Below are positions 46,460 through 53,625 of a stretch of 64,000 bases of DNA, one piece after another. The position numbers and the translations under genes were made by a program. The first letter of the stretch is position 1, and each line of letters starts with the position of its first letter. Source of the stretch: Sediminibacterium sp. Gen4 (GTDB taxonomy: Bacteria > Bacteroidota > Bacteroidia > Chitinophagales > Chitinophagaceae); assembly GCA_013391385.1 (NCBI GenBank), contig JACBFI010000007.1:55771-119770 (forward strand), in the 5' to 3' direction. The notes beneath the pieces are model-generated. The model searched no databases, was not told where the DNA came from, and was given only the letters and a program-made list of their open reading frames with translations.

Positions 46460-46580
46460 TAGTTTCTTTTTACAAATGGAGTTTAAAATTTTAGTTCTAT
46501 GCTTAGCAATTCATCAAACTATGATTTAAATGAATATTTAATAGTTTAAAAATTAATTAATTGGCAATACATGGCTTCAT

Positions 46581-46710
46581 TCACGGTTCTGAATTCTATA
46601 GAGCTTCTTTGTTTTACCCATCAATCTAAGGCCAGGAATACTAAATTGAGTATAAGTTTTGTTTCTAACCCAAACGGTACAATCATTACACCAAAAATAT
46701 GTTTTGATTT
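46581..46710 (-). pseudogene. Remnant resembling the end of a DUF2147 domain
   Basis: An open stretch without start codon ends in GLRLMGKTKKLYRIQNRE and a stop. This parallels the end of the DUF2147 domain at 33629 ([15 protein letters not shown]). The preceding residues (VWVRNKTYTQFSIP) are less clear. It may be the tail of a lost gene. The rest of 46460-46813 shows nothing recognisable. Confidence 0.3.
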
Positions 46711-46813
46711 ATTCTCAATTTGAATAGTATGATACAAATCAAACTACTTATCATTTCGGCACGCTCTTAGAGATAAAGAAACGTAAATCTTTCACCCACC
46801 TTATGGATAGGAT

Positions 46814-46853
46814 AAAAAAGCTATAAAATATCAATTTTTTAGCTTTTTTCTTT
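46814..46853. terminator. Bidirectional terminator-like hairpin
   Basis: AAAAAAGCTA pairs with TAGCTTTTTT across a 16-base loop, with T-rich sequence after it on both strands. It separates the metal operon from the mobile-element genes starting with the mini XRE protein. Confidence 0.6.
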
Positions 46854-46915
46854 TCTTGGAAACGGCACCTTGCCCATCACCCTCATAAATTTGACTAGGG
46901 TGGTAAGTCGGAAAT

Positions 46916-47062
46916 TCACCTCCCTTTTTCAATACGTTTTAGCATATCTACTCGTACATCACATAAATGTGCAAACGTAGATAAGGACAACTCGTGTTCC
47001 TCCCTGTATTCTTTGATGACTAAACCAACTTGCACATGATGATCATTGATAGCTTTATTCAT
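46916..47062 (-). CDS. Mini XRE-type helix-turn-helix protein
   Basis: A 48-residue frame with ATG at 47060-47062. It reads VGLVIKEYREEHELSLSTFA, then HLCDVRVDMLKRIEKG, the four-helix layout of a Cro/C1-type DNA-binding domain, and stops just after it. Full XRE domains are about 55-60 residues, so the last helix is short. It is the leftmost gene of the mobile-element part and could be its repressor, or the truncated end of a longer regulator. Confidence 0.6.
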   Translation of the reverse strand: MNKAINDHHVQVGLVIKEYREEHELSLSTFAHLCDVRVDMLKRIEKGR

Positions 47063-47131
47063 CCTGCCAAATTACATTGAACAAAAAAAGCTTTGGCATA
47101 CGATTATACACCAGTCAGAAATAAACGATTA

Positions 47132-47392
47132 TTACGAATGCGAAATATCCTGCCCCTGAAATTTCTTAGCAGTATCAATTCTTTTTTGAGTGATAGAAAA
47201 TCGTATCGTGTCTGCATGAAAGATCCGTACTGCACCTTCCTCTTCCAATAGGCTAAGACAGAAATAGATGGCTGACCAGTCAATCGGTAAACGCAAAATC
47301 AATTCACGTGGAATAAATTGGTATAAACTAGGTTGAGTAGATCCCTTAGCCATCTGTGCAAGAGCCGACAATATCAATTCTTTCTGTTCCAT
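47132..47392 (-). CDS. Small protein, possibly winged-helix-like
   Basis: An 86-residue protein starting MEQKELILSALAQMAKGSTQ. Predicted helix-rich N-terminus, then LPIDWSAIYFCLSLLEEEGAV and a strand-like VRIFHADTIRFSITQ, an arrangement that resembles a winged helix. No family is recognised. It is divergent from the gene at 47470 across 77 bases, so the gap probably contains two promoters. Confidence 0.55.
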   Translation of the reverse strand: MEQKELILSALAQMAKGSTQPSLYQFIPRELILRLPIDWSAIYFCLSLLEEEGAVRIFHADTIRFSITQKRIDTAKKFQGQDISHS

Positions 47393-47469
47393 CTGCCGAA
47401 GATAAGGGTTGGAAAATCAAATGATAAAATGACGGGGAAACCTTTTAAACATTCACATATTTTTACACC

Positions 47470-47718
47470 ATGCCGGAAAACTTTGAACTTCCTTTATGGT
47501 ACAATGGAAAAAAAATCATGTTACCTGCTGAATTTCAGCCATGGGGATACACACACCGCATTACTGTCTATGTTGAGGACTTTCCATTTGTGTTTGAACT
47601 CGATGAAGAAAAAAATTATAGGACTATCGTATTGGAACAGGATAGAAAAAAAGCGGAGAAAATAGACCAACAATTATTACAGGCTATTGCGGAAACCTTG
47701 CAGAAATTATTTTCCTAA
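47470..47718 (+). CDS. Small conserved-looking protein, unknown
   Basis: An 82-residue acidic protein (MPENFELPLWYNGKKIMLPA, then TVYVEDFPFVFELDEEKNYR) with a C-terminal charged helix (AEKIDQQLLQAIAETLQKLF). The regular beta-then-helix pattern argues it is real. It is encoded in the mobile part and overlaps the converging zinc-ribbon gene by 4 bases. No function can be proposed from sequence. Confidence 0.6.
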   Translation: MPENFELPLWYNGKKIMLPAEFQPWGYTHRITVYVEDFPFVFELDEEKNYRTIVLEQDRKKAEKIDQQLLQAIAETLQKLFS

Positions 47719-48113
47719 CTATCCATTGATTTATACACTGCACTATCGAACCCTATAAAAATGCTGATATAACCTTCATCTTTAAAATGGTAACCGTATC
47801 GATAACAGAAAATAAAGTCCTTGTGCGTATGCGTATAATAATCCAGGTTAAATCCCTGTTTGATAATCTGCTCCCTTTTCTTTTTTACATACTCCTTATT
47901 CCCCAGAGCCTTACCCAGTATTAAAAAATTCTTCAAAAGAATTTTATTAATCTTTTTAATATCCGGATGGGTATCAGCCCGCCTGGGATTATGATGGGCT
48001 GCTTTGCATTGCTCATTACAGAACTTGGCATCCTTACGCATTTTAGGATCAAGTGCTTTGCCACAGCCAACATAAAGACAGTATCGTTTGGGTTGTAAGG
48101 CGTCTGTTTCCAT
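47715..48113 (-). CDS. Small zinc-ribbon protein
   Basis: A 132-residue protein. The N-terminus has a four-cysteine zinc ribbon: YCLYVGCGKALDPKMRKDAK followed by FCNEQCKAAHHN, similar to DUF2116-type ribbons. The rest is basic and helical, ending in an aromatic beta region (KDFIFCYRYGYHFKDEGYIS). It is divergent from ssb over a region with a palindromic operator. A DNA- or RNA-binding accessory of the element is likely; exact role unknown. Confidence 0.65.
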   Translation of the reverse strand: METDALQPKRYCLYVGCGKALDPKMRKDAKFCNEQCKAAHHNPRRADTHPDIKKINKILLKNFLILGKALGNKEYVKKKREQIIKQGFNLDYYTHTHKDFIFCYRYGYHFKDEGYISIFIGFDSAVYKSMDS

Positions 48114-48128
48114 TCATAAATCTAATCA

Positions 48129-48168
48129 AATATCCGTATCAGATACGGATATTATACGAAACGGATAT
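48129..48168. promoter_or_regulatory. Palindromic operator with an extra half-site
   Basis: AATATCCGTAT and its exact complement ATACGGATATT are separated by CAG (48129-48153), and a third ACGGATAT lies at 48161-48168. It sits between the divergent zinc-ribbon gene and ssb, a natural place for a regulator site controlling the replication/mobilization genes. The repressor is unknown; the mini XRE protein is a candidate. Confidence 0.65.
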
Positions 48169-48226
48169 GGATAAATACGGTTTACCTCATTTTGAAATTC
48201 AAGTTTTGCAATTCAAATCACACATC

Positions 48227-48556
48227 ATGAAAACAAAAAACTTCGTTCAGTTGATCGGCTATCTCGGCAACGACCCCGAGATACATTTGACCATTACAGG
48301 TAGGATATTGGGTCGTTTACGATTAGCTACTGACTTCTTCCTTAAAAATGAAGATGGTACCAGTTCAAAAAAAACAACATGGCATGACATCAATGCCTGG
48401 AACAAACTGGCAGAAACCCTACCTGGTCAATTCATTAAGGGAAGCCATGTAATGGTAGAGGGAGAGATCCAATACCGCACGTTCCTTGATCATGAGGGTC
48501 ACAAACGCTACGTAACCGAAATCAAAGCCGCCAACATCCTTAACCTCGACCGTTGA
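48227..48556 (+). CDS. ssb: Single-stranded DNA-binding protein (element copy 1)
   Basis: I start at the ATG at 48227 (MKTKNFVQLIGYLGNDPEIH), which is the usual SSB start; the longer frame reads into the operator region. The 109-residue protein has a complete OB fold (LGRLRLATDFFLKN, KKTTWHDINAWNKLAE, FIKGSHVMVEGEIQYRTF) but ends right after it and lacks the acidic C-terminal tip that recruits partner proteins. It heads a plus-strand run leading to two TnsA-like genes, RadC and a second SSB. Confidence 0.9.
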   Translation: MKTKNFVQLIGYLGNDPEIHLTITGRILGRLRLATDFFLKNEDGTSSKKTTWHDINAWNKLAETLPGQFIKGSHVMVEGEIQYRTFLDHEGHKRYVTEIKAANILNLDR

Positions 48557-48566
48557 CCCCAAATAC

Positions 48567-49127
48567 ATGCTTATGAAAACTGGCTCCATTAAATTCACCT
48601 ACCGCACCCCCCAACCTCTCAAAGGTTGGGGTTGCCGGTTTGACTCTCTGACAGAACTACGTTTTGCAATTTCAGTTTTAGAAGACCATGCCTTGATTCG
48701 TTCCCCTCTTTCACTGTATTTCCATCCCGGTTCAGGTCAGTTGACGCATTTCCCAAAATTTGCCTATCGGAGATACACACCCGATTTCTTGATCCGCAAT
48801 TACGAAACAAAAAAAGCCACCCTTGTTGAAATCAAACCACGGGCATTTGAAGACGAGTCTTCCCTGGCATTGCACCAAATGGTCGCAAACAATTACATCC
48901 GAACGCTGAAACTTGATTGGCAGTATAAAGTCATTTTTGATGACGAGATAATCCTATCAGCAGGACAACTAACCCATTACCATGACTGTCTGCAACTCGC
49001 AGTGAAAGACAGATTTAAGTGGTATGAAGAATACTACAAAAGAATAACCGGTAACCCACATTTAACTGCACACAAATCAAATGCAGAAATGGAATTTCTC
49101 ATGCGTGGATGGTTACCTGAAAAATAA
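48567..49127 (+). CDS. TnsA-like endonuclease-fold protein 1
   Basis: A 186-residue protein. FDSLTELRF supplies E30, RRYTPDFLI supplies D73, and TLVEIKPR supplies E88-x-K90; this is the TnsA/PD-(D/E)XK active-site pattern. TnsA cuts the 5' ends of Tn7 and works with TnsB, but no transposase is present here. It starts 10 bases after ssb and ends 7 bases before the related gene at 49135. A role in element processing or nicking is inference. Confidence 0.7.
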   Translation: MLMKTGSIKFTYRTPQPLKGWGCRFDSLTELRFAISVLEDHALIRSPLSLYFHPGSGQLTHFPKFAYRRYTPDFLIRNYETKKATLVEIKPRAFEDESSLALHQMVANNYIRTLKLDWQYKVIFDDEIILSAGQLTHYHDCLQLAVKDRFKWYEEYYKRITGNPHLTAHKSNAEMEFLMRGWLPEK

Positions 49128-49134
49128 CAACACC

Positions 49135-49650
49135 ATGGCAAAATTTACCTACCATCAAAATTCGATCGCCTGTTTATATCAAGGTGAATGGCTTGATTCC
49201 ATACTGGAGTTGCGCTACATCCTTTCAGTTGAAGAATCCCATTGCTGGTTGCGGGAAGATTTATCCATTTATTACAATCTGGATGAAGCGCCAGAAGGAA
49301 TTAAAGGTGGCCTAAAAACATATACACCCGATTTTCTAGTACGGAATATCTACACTGGTAAAGCTACGCTGGTGGAATTAAAACCTTCAGCTTATGATGA
49401 TCATTGGGAACTTCTCCGAAGAAGAAAAATCGCTGAAAATTTTATACAGTTCATGGGATTTGACTGGGATTTTAAAGTAGTCTTTTCCCACCAAATAGTA
49501 TTGCCCCGTCGGGCCCAATTAAAATTTGATAATTTCCTCGACAAGTGGCGAATCGGATTTTCGCCTCAAAAATTGTATAAACTCGATTGCCAATCATTGA
49601 GCTATACAGATTTTGTTATGTATGGTGGCTCACAAGCAATCGTAACCTGA
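49135..49650 (+). CDS. TnsA-like endonuclease-fold protein 2
   Basis: I start at the ATG at 49135 (MAKFTYHQNSIACLYQGEW), avoiding overlap with the preceding gene. The 171-residue protein has the same core as its neighbour: SILELRYILS with E25, TYTPDFLVRN with D66, TLVELKPS with E81-x-K83. The pair looks like an old tandem duplication. Both active sites look intact, so both may be catalytic, possibly as a heterodimer. Confidence 0.7.
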   Translation: MAKFTYHQNSIACLYQGEWLDSILELRYILSVEESHCWLREDLSIYYNLDEAPEGIKGGLKTYTPDFLVRNIYTGKATLVELKPSAYDDHWELLRRRKIAENFIQFMGFDWDFKVVFSHQIVLPRRAQLKFDNFLDKWRIGFSPQKLYKLDCQSLSYTDFVMYGGSQAIVT

Positions 49651-49735
49651 TGACATCATCCGTTGCGACGCTTCGTTCATGGTTCTGTTCCCTGATATCT
49701 CTTACCCTATTTCAAATCGCTCATTGCTACAACCA

Positions 49736-49785
49736 GTAGAGAGCACATCCCCTGCACAGCCTTAAACAGGGGATGCGCTCCCTAC
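49736..49785 (-). ncRNA. Perfect-on-one-strand hairpin between TnsA-like 2 and RadC
   Basis: Arms GTAGAGAGCACATCCCCTG and CAGGGGATGCGCTCCCTAC (19 bases each) flank a 12-base loop. On the plus strand two positions are A-C mismatches, but on the minus strand the same positions are G-U pairs, so a complete 19-bp stem forms only in a minus-strand transcript (or minus-strand single-stranded DNA). There is no T tract. The remainder of the 158-base gap is featureless. Confidence 0.5.
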
Positions 49786-49807
49786 TTATTAACAAAAAAA
49801 ATATTGT

Positions 49808-50272
49808 ATGCAACCCTCAGAAAATAATTGGAACATGGTAAGTGAAATCGAATTGGTTTACAGATCAAAAATTAAAGCAACACAAAGACCTTTATTAAGA
49901 TCCTCAAATGATGTTTTTGAATTTTTATTGCAACATTGGAACCATGACAAGATTGAATTGATAGAAAATGCAAAAGCGATTTTCTTAAATACCGCCTGTA
50001 ATGTTCTCGGACTTCTCGACATTTCAATGGGCGGAACTACCAGCACTATTGTAGACCCCAAGATTGTTTTTCTACCAGCTATTAAACTTAATGCCAATCG
50101 CATTATACTTGCCCATAATCACCCATCCGGCAGGGTAAATCCTAGCGCAAATGACCTTTTGTTTACAGAAAATATATGTAAGGCAGGAATGTTGCTTGAG
50201 ATTAAAATTATGGATCACATGATCATCTCCAAAGACACTTATTACTCTTTTGCAGACGAGGGTAAAATCTGA
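49808..50272 (+). CDS. radC: RadC-like JAB-domain protein
   Basis: A 154-residue protein with the JAB/MPN metalloprotease-like motif AHNHPSGRVNPSAND and the upstream strand NAKAIFLNTACNVLGL. RadC-type proteins lacking the N-terminal HhH domain are frequent on Bacteroidota plasmids and integrative elements; their biochemical role is unclear. Here it lies in the run of SSB, TnsA-like and DUF932 genes. Confidence 0.88.
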   Translation: MQPSENNWNMVSEIELVYRSKIKATQRPLLRSSNDVFEFLLQHWNHDKIELIENAKAIFLNTACNVLGLLDISMGGTTSTIVDPKIVFLPAIKLNANRIILAHNHPSGRVNPSANDLLFTENICKAGMLLEIKIMDHMIISKDTYYSFADEGKI

Positions 50273-50285
50273 TCCTGTCGATTTC

Positions 50286-50324
50286 TTATCAACCCCTCCA
50301 TTGGTATTGAGAGGGGATTGATAA
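50286..50324. terminator. Intergenic hairpin A
   Basis: TTATCAACCCCTC pairs with GAGGGGATTGATAA around the loop sequence CATTGGTATTGA after the radC stop codon. Six A residues follow, no T run. A similar hairpin with the core CCCCTCC, then GGTTGGTA and AGGGG, lies after the coupling-protein gene at 60309-60346. Confidence 0.45.
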
Positions 50325-50362
50325 AAAATCTCCATTACATTTTTTTAATTAAAAAACATTTT

Positions 50363-50740
50363 ATGCAAATCACAGGAAGGATCACAGCCGATGCAAAAAT
50401 CAACACAGTAAAAGGCGACAAAGAAGTCGTCAATTTCTCCATTGCTGTTAATGACCGCTACAAAGTAAAAGGAACAAACGAGGTAAAGGAGTTCGTCACA
50501 TTCATCAATGTCGCCTGGTGGATGAGTACCGGAATCCTTAAAATATTAAAAAAAGGCGCGATCGTGACAGTTACTGGTCGCTTATCGTGCAATGCTTACA
50601 TCGACATGAATGGCAATGCAAAGGCAAGTATCAATTTCAACGCGGATAAGATCGATCTGATCCATTCCAAAAAAGCGGAAGCAGTGATTGAAGCGGAGAC
50701 TTCTTTGATTACTGAACCGGTTGCAGACCTGCCATTTTAA
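50363..50740 (+). CDS. ssb: Single-stranded DNA-binding protein (element copy 2)
   Basis: Start placed at the ATG at 50363 (MQITGRITADAKINTVKGDK). The 125-residue OB-fold protein (VVNFSIAVNDRYKVKGTNEV, FINVAWWMSTGILKILKKGA, VTVTGRLSCNAYIDMNGNAK) ends with a short acidic/hydrophobic tail (EPVADLPF), which fits the partner-binding tip better than copy 1. Having two different SSBs on one element is unusual. It directly precedes the DUF932 gene by 21 bases. Confidence 0.9.
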   Translation: MQITGRITADAKINTVKGDKEVVNFSIAVNDRYKVKGTNEVKEFVTFINVAWWMSTGILKILKKGAIVTVTGRLSCNAYIDMNGNAKASINFNADKIDLIHSKKAEAVIEAETSLITEPVADLPF

Positions 50741-50761
50741 TCACCCAAAAACACTTCGCAA

Positions 50762-51820
50762 ATGTCACACGAAATCAATTTTAATGAAAACACTGGAAAG
50801 CACAGCTTCTTTTCAGTAAAGGAAACGCCCTGGCATGGATTAGGGCAGGTGATTGAAGATTATCCTACCAGTAAGGAAGCGCTTCAGTTTGCAGGGCTTG
50901 ACTATAAAGTAGAAAAAAGAGCCCTCTTCACTTACGATAACGAAAACCAGGAGGCAGATGAAGAAACCGGCATTAAGATTCCCGAACTGGAAGTGCCTGA
51001 TCACCACGCTACCATACGTATAGATACCGAAGAGGTGCTCGGTGTGGTTGGAAAGGATTACGAGGTAGTACAGAATGTTGATGCCTTCTCATTCTTCGAT
51101 TCGATCATCGGTGGGGATGGTATTCTTTACGAAACCGCAGGCGCATTGGGAAAAGGCGAAAGGATATTTATCACGGCCAAGTTGCCAGGTTACATCAAAG
51201 TGGGTAATGATGATTGTATTGAAAAATACATCTTCCTGACCACATCACACGATGGCTATGGAAGCATCATGGCAGCATTTACACCTGTCAGGATCGTTTG
51301 TAACAATACCCTTAATGCTGCCTTGTCAAATCAAATCAATTCAGTAAAGATCAGGCACACCGCCAATGCAAAAGACAGGCTGGAACAGGCACACAGGTTG
51401 ATGGGCATTACAGGTAATATTTCTGAAAAAATGCAGGAGGTATTTAACCAGTGGGCGAAGATCACCGTGTCTGATGCAGAAATGAAACAGTTGATTCAGT
51501 TTGCCCTTGTGCCAAACCGTGAAGCGCTTATGGCGCTCCAACAGGGAAGAACGGACGAATGTTCAACTTACTATCAGAATATGTGTGATGCAGCCTTCCA
51601 GTATGCCATGGAAAGTGATGCGCAGCAGATGGATACTACCCGTGGAACGCTGTTTGGTCTGTACAATGCCATTACCGGCTATTTTCAGAACGTTCGCAAA
51701 TACAAGGATAACACCGCTAAGATGAAATCATTGCTTTATGGCGGACTTGCCCAGCAGCGCGGACAAACAACATTTAACCTCTGTACGAGTTTTGCAGCAG
51801 GTAAACAGGAGATCAGCTAA
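50762..51820 (+). CDS. DUF932 / TIGR03299 plasmid- and phage-like protein
   Basis: A 352-residue protein with the family signature near the N-terminus (VKETPWHGLGQVIEDYPTSK), then the LGVVGKDYEVVQNVDAFSFF and GALGKGERIFITAKLPGYIK segments. It is common on plasmids, phages and integrative elements next to SSB and RadC genes; the fold is unknown in function and probably linked to replication. A weak hairpin follows before the DUF3560 gene. Confidence 0.88.
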   Translation: MSHEINFNENTGKHSFFSVKETPWHGLGQVIEDYPTSKEALQFAGLDYKVEKRALFTYDNENQEADEETGIKIPELEVPDHHATIRIDTEEVLGVVGKDYEVVQNVDAFSFFDSIIGGDGILYETAGALGKGERIFITAKLPGYIKVGNDDCIEKYIFLTTSHDGYGSIMAAFTPVRIVCNNTLNAALSNQINSVKIRHTANAKDRLEQAHRLMGITGNISEKMQEVFNQWAKITVSDAEMKQLIQFALVPNREALMALQQGRTDECSTYYQNMCDAAFQYAMESDAQQMDTTRGTLFGLYNAITGYFQNVRKYKDNTAKMKSLLYGGLAQQRGQTTFNLCTSFAAGKQEIS

Positions 51821-51825
51821 GAAAC

Positions 51826-51856
51826 AAAGGGCTGCTTTTAAGAAGGCTACCCTTTT
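51826..51856. terminator. Weak hairpin after the DUF932 gene
   Basis: AAAGGG and CCCTTTT pair across an 18-base loop, starting 5 bases after the stop codon and ending in T4. It could be a partial terminator or attenuator inside the operon. Confidence 0.35.
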
Positions 51857-51890
51857 CACTAAAATTATCTAAAAAATAAAGTCATTTAAT

Positions 51891-52653
51891 ATGAAACATA
51901 ATTTCCACGAAAGAAAGGCAAACAGGATTGACCATGCAAAGAAGCAGGCGAAGAAAAATGAAGAGCTTTCTGATTCTTTATTTGAAAAGGCCAGTAAGAT
52001 GGCTTCTATAGTCCCCATGGGTCAGCCGATACTTGTCGGACACCACAGCGAAAAATCAGACCGGAATTACCGAAACAAGATCCACAACACATTTGGCAAA
52101 GCATTTGAAGCAGAGGACAAGGCAAAATATTACCACGATAAAGCAGAAACCATAGAGTCGAATGATGCAATTTCATCTGATGATCCTGAAGCACTGGCCA
52201 AGTTGAAGGATAAGCTCGCTTCACTTCAAAAGAGCCAGGACTTTATGAAAGCAGCCAATCAGTGCCTGCGAAAAAAAGATAAAGAAGGGTTTCTCAAACT
52301 CGAAATGGCCACAGAAGGAATGTGGGGAGAATTAAACTGCCCCAACAACTTCGGATTTCCACATTACAAGTTTTCCAACAATTCTGCGGAGATCAGGAGG
52401 ATTAAAGATCGCATAGTACAACTTCAAAAGATACAGGCGCTTGAAACAAAAGAAATACGCATTGGCGACTCTACAATCGTCATTAATGTTGAAGCCAAAC
52501 CGTGTGCAGATTTTATTCAATTCTATTCCACCGGAGGAAATGCGAAAAAAACTGAAATTAAATGGGTTCAGATGGTCTCCAACCCAGGGTGTATGGCAGC
52601 GGCATATTACCAATTATGCCATCTATATCGCAAAACAATTACTCACCGTTTAA
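51891..52653 (+). pseudogene. DUF3560 gene interrupted by a frameshift
   Basis: The frame from the ATG at 51891 codes for a normal DUF3560 N-terminus (HERKANRIDHAKKQAKKNEE, FGKAFEAEDKAKYYHDKAET). Near 52497 the meaningful reading jumps to the +1 frame: VQILFNSIPPEEMRKKLKLN, then GFRWSPTQGVWQRHIT, which is the conserved DUF3560 C-terminus, ending at 52653. In the original frame the end reads as nonsense to 52661. The break lies in the run GCCAAACCG: one A fewer would restore one reading frame. It may be a sequencing error, an inactivating mutation or a slip site. The protein is common beside PRTRC cassettes. Confidence 0.8.
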
Positions 52654-52662
52654 TCAATTAAT

Positions 52663-53325
52663 ATGCAAACGAATTTCTTTTCCCGGATCAAGCTACTAAA
52701 TGTAACCGGCAACCTACGAATGAATATCCAGCCACAGGAAAATGGTGAACTGATTGTATCGCTCTTATTGGACACGTCACATATCAAGGATAAATCAGCG
52801 AAACTGATTCCGCCACTTGTATTAAAGGGTAGTGATAGTGACCTTGACAACGGATTTTTCCAAGCAATTAGCCAACCGGTTCAGACTACCCAATCACTCC
52901 TGGTAAACATGCAGCAGCATGTCGAAGCACTGGATAAAGCCAATAAAGAATCACGTATCGAAAAAGACAAACAGGATACGCAGAAAAAAGACAAGGATGG
53001 GAAACGGAAAAAGTTTGACGAACAGATGAAAAAAGTGGATGACTTAGTGAAGTTGAAAAAGATCGGTGAGGCCATCGGGCAGTTACCAGACCTGAAGCAA
53101 TTCCCTGAATTTGAAACGGAGATCAAGAAGAAAAGCCAGGAACTGCGGGGACAGCATTCATCACTTTCCTTGTTTGCTGATGAAACTGTAATCAAAGGCA
53201 GCGAAGAAGATACAACCGAGGAAAACGAAGGCAATACTGATGTAGATGATGATAACAACGAAGACAACGATGAGGAGATCCTCGAAGAGAACGATGACAA
53301 TTATGAGGATGAATACAACGCATAA
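52663..53325 (+). CDS. PRTRC system protein E
   Basis: A 220-residue protein with a conserved N-terminal domain (NFFSRIKLLNVTGNLRMNIQ, then LIPPLVLKGSDSDLDNGFF) matching PRTRC E. A Lys/Glu-rich linker and a very acidic, probably disordered C-terminus follow (EEDTTEENEGNTDVDDDNNE). It starts 9 bases after the corrected DUF3560 frame and begins the PRTRC run. PRTRC cassettes are plasmid- and integrative-element genes of undefined function. Confidence 0.85.
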   Translation: MQTNFFSRIKLLNVTGNLRMNIQPQENGELIVSLLLDTSHIKDKSAKLIPPLVLKGSDSDLDNGFFQAISQPVQTTQSLLVNMQQHVEALDKANKESRIEKDKQDTQKKDKDGKRKKFDEQMKKVDDLVKLKKIGEAIGQLPDLKQFPEFETEIKKKSQELRGQHSSLSLFADETVIKGSEEDTTEENEGNTDVDDDNNEDNDEEILEENDDNYEDEYNA

Positions 53326-53351
53326 TTTATATACCGCTAAAACTATTATCC

Positions 53352-53570
53352 ATGTTAATCAGTAATACTTTACCTCGTGTTTTTCTTTACGACCAGCAGG
53401 GTTCTAAACTGGTTCTTTCAGATCCTTCGATAACCATGCAACCAGAAGCGGTGCTGAATATGTACGCACAGACTTACCCTGAATTAACCACCGCCAAGAT
53501 CGAAGGACCGGAAATCAAAAATGACAGGGTGGAATACATCTTCCAGGCAATGCTTGGCACAAAAGGATAA
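53352..53570 (+). CDS. PRTRC system protein C
   Basis: A 72-residue protein (LPRVFLYDQQGSKLVLSDPS, then SITMQPEAVLNMYAQTYPEL) that fits the small PRTRC C family in length and pattern, with an IEGPEIKNDRVEYIFQ end. It is the second gene of the cassette, after protein E by 26 bases. Confidence 0.85.
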   Translation: MLISNTLPRVFLYDQQGSKLVLSDPSITMQPEAVLNMYAQTYPELTTAKIEGPEIKNDRVEYIFQAMLGTKG

Positions 53571-53625
53571 CCATGAATAAAAGATGTAAAATAAGATTTG
53601 TAAAACCCGTTAAAAATCATTCGTT

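Noticed and set aside
48053-48226. Longer N-terminus for the first SSB
   Set aside because: It would cross the palindromic operator and part of the divergent gene; the OB fold starts at 48227.
52881-53300. 139-residue minus-strand frame rich in Ser
   Set aside because: Complement of the acidic and lysine-rich PRTRC E codons.
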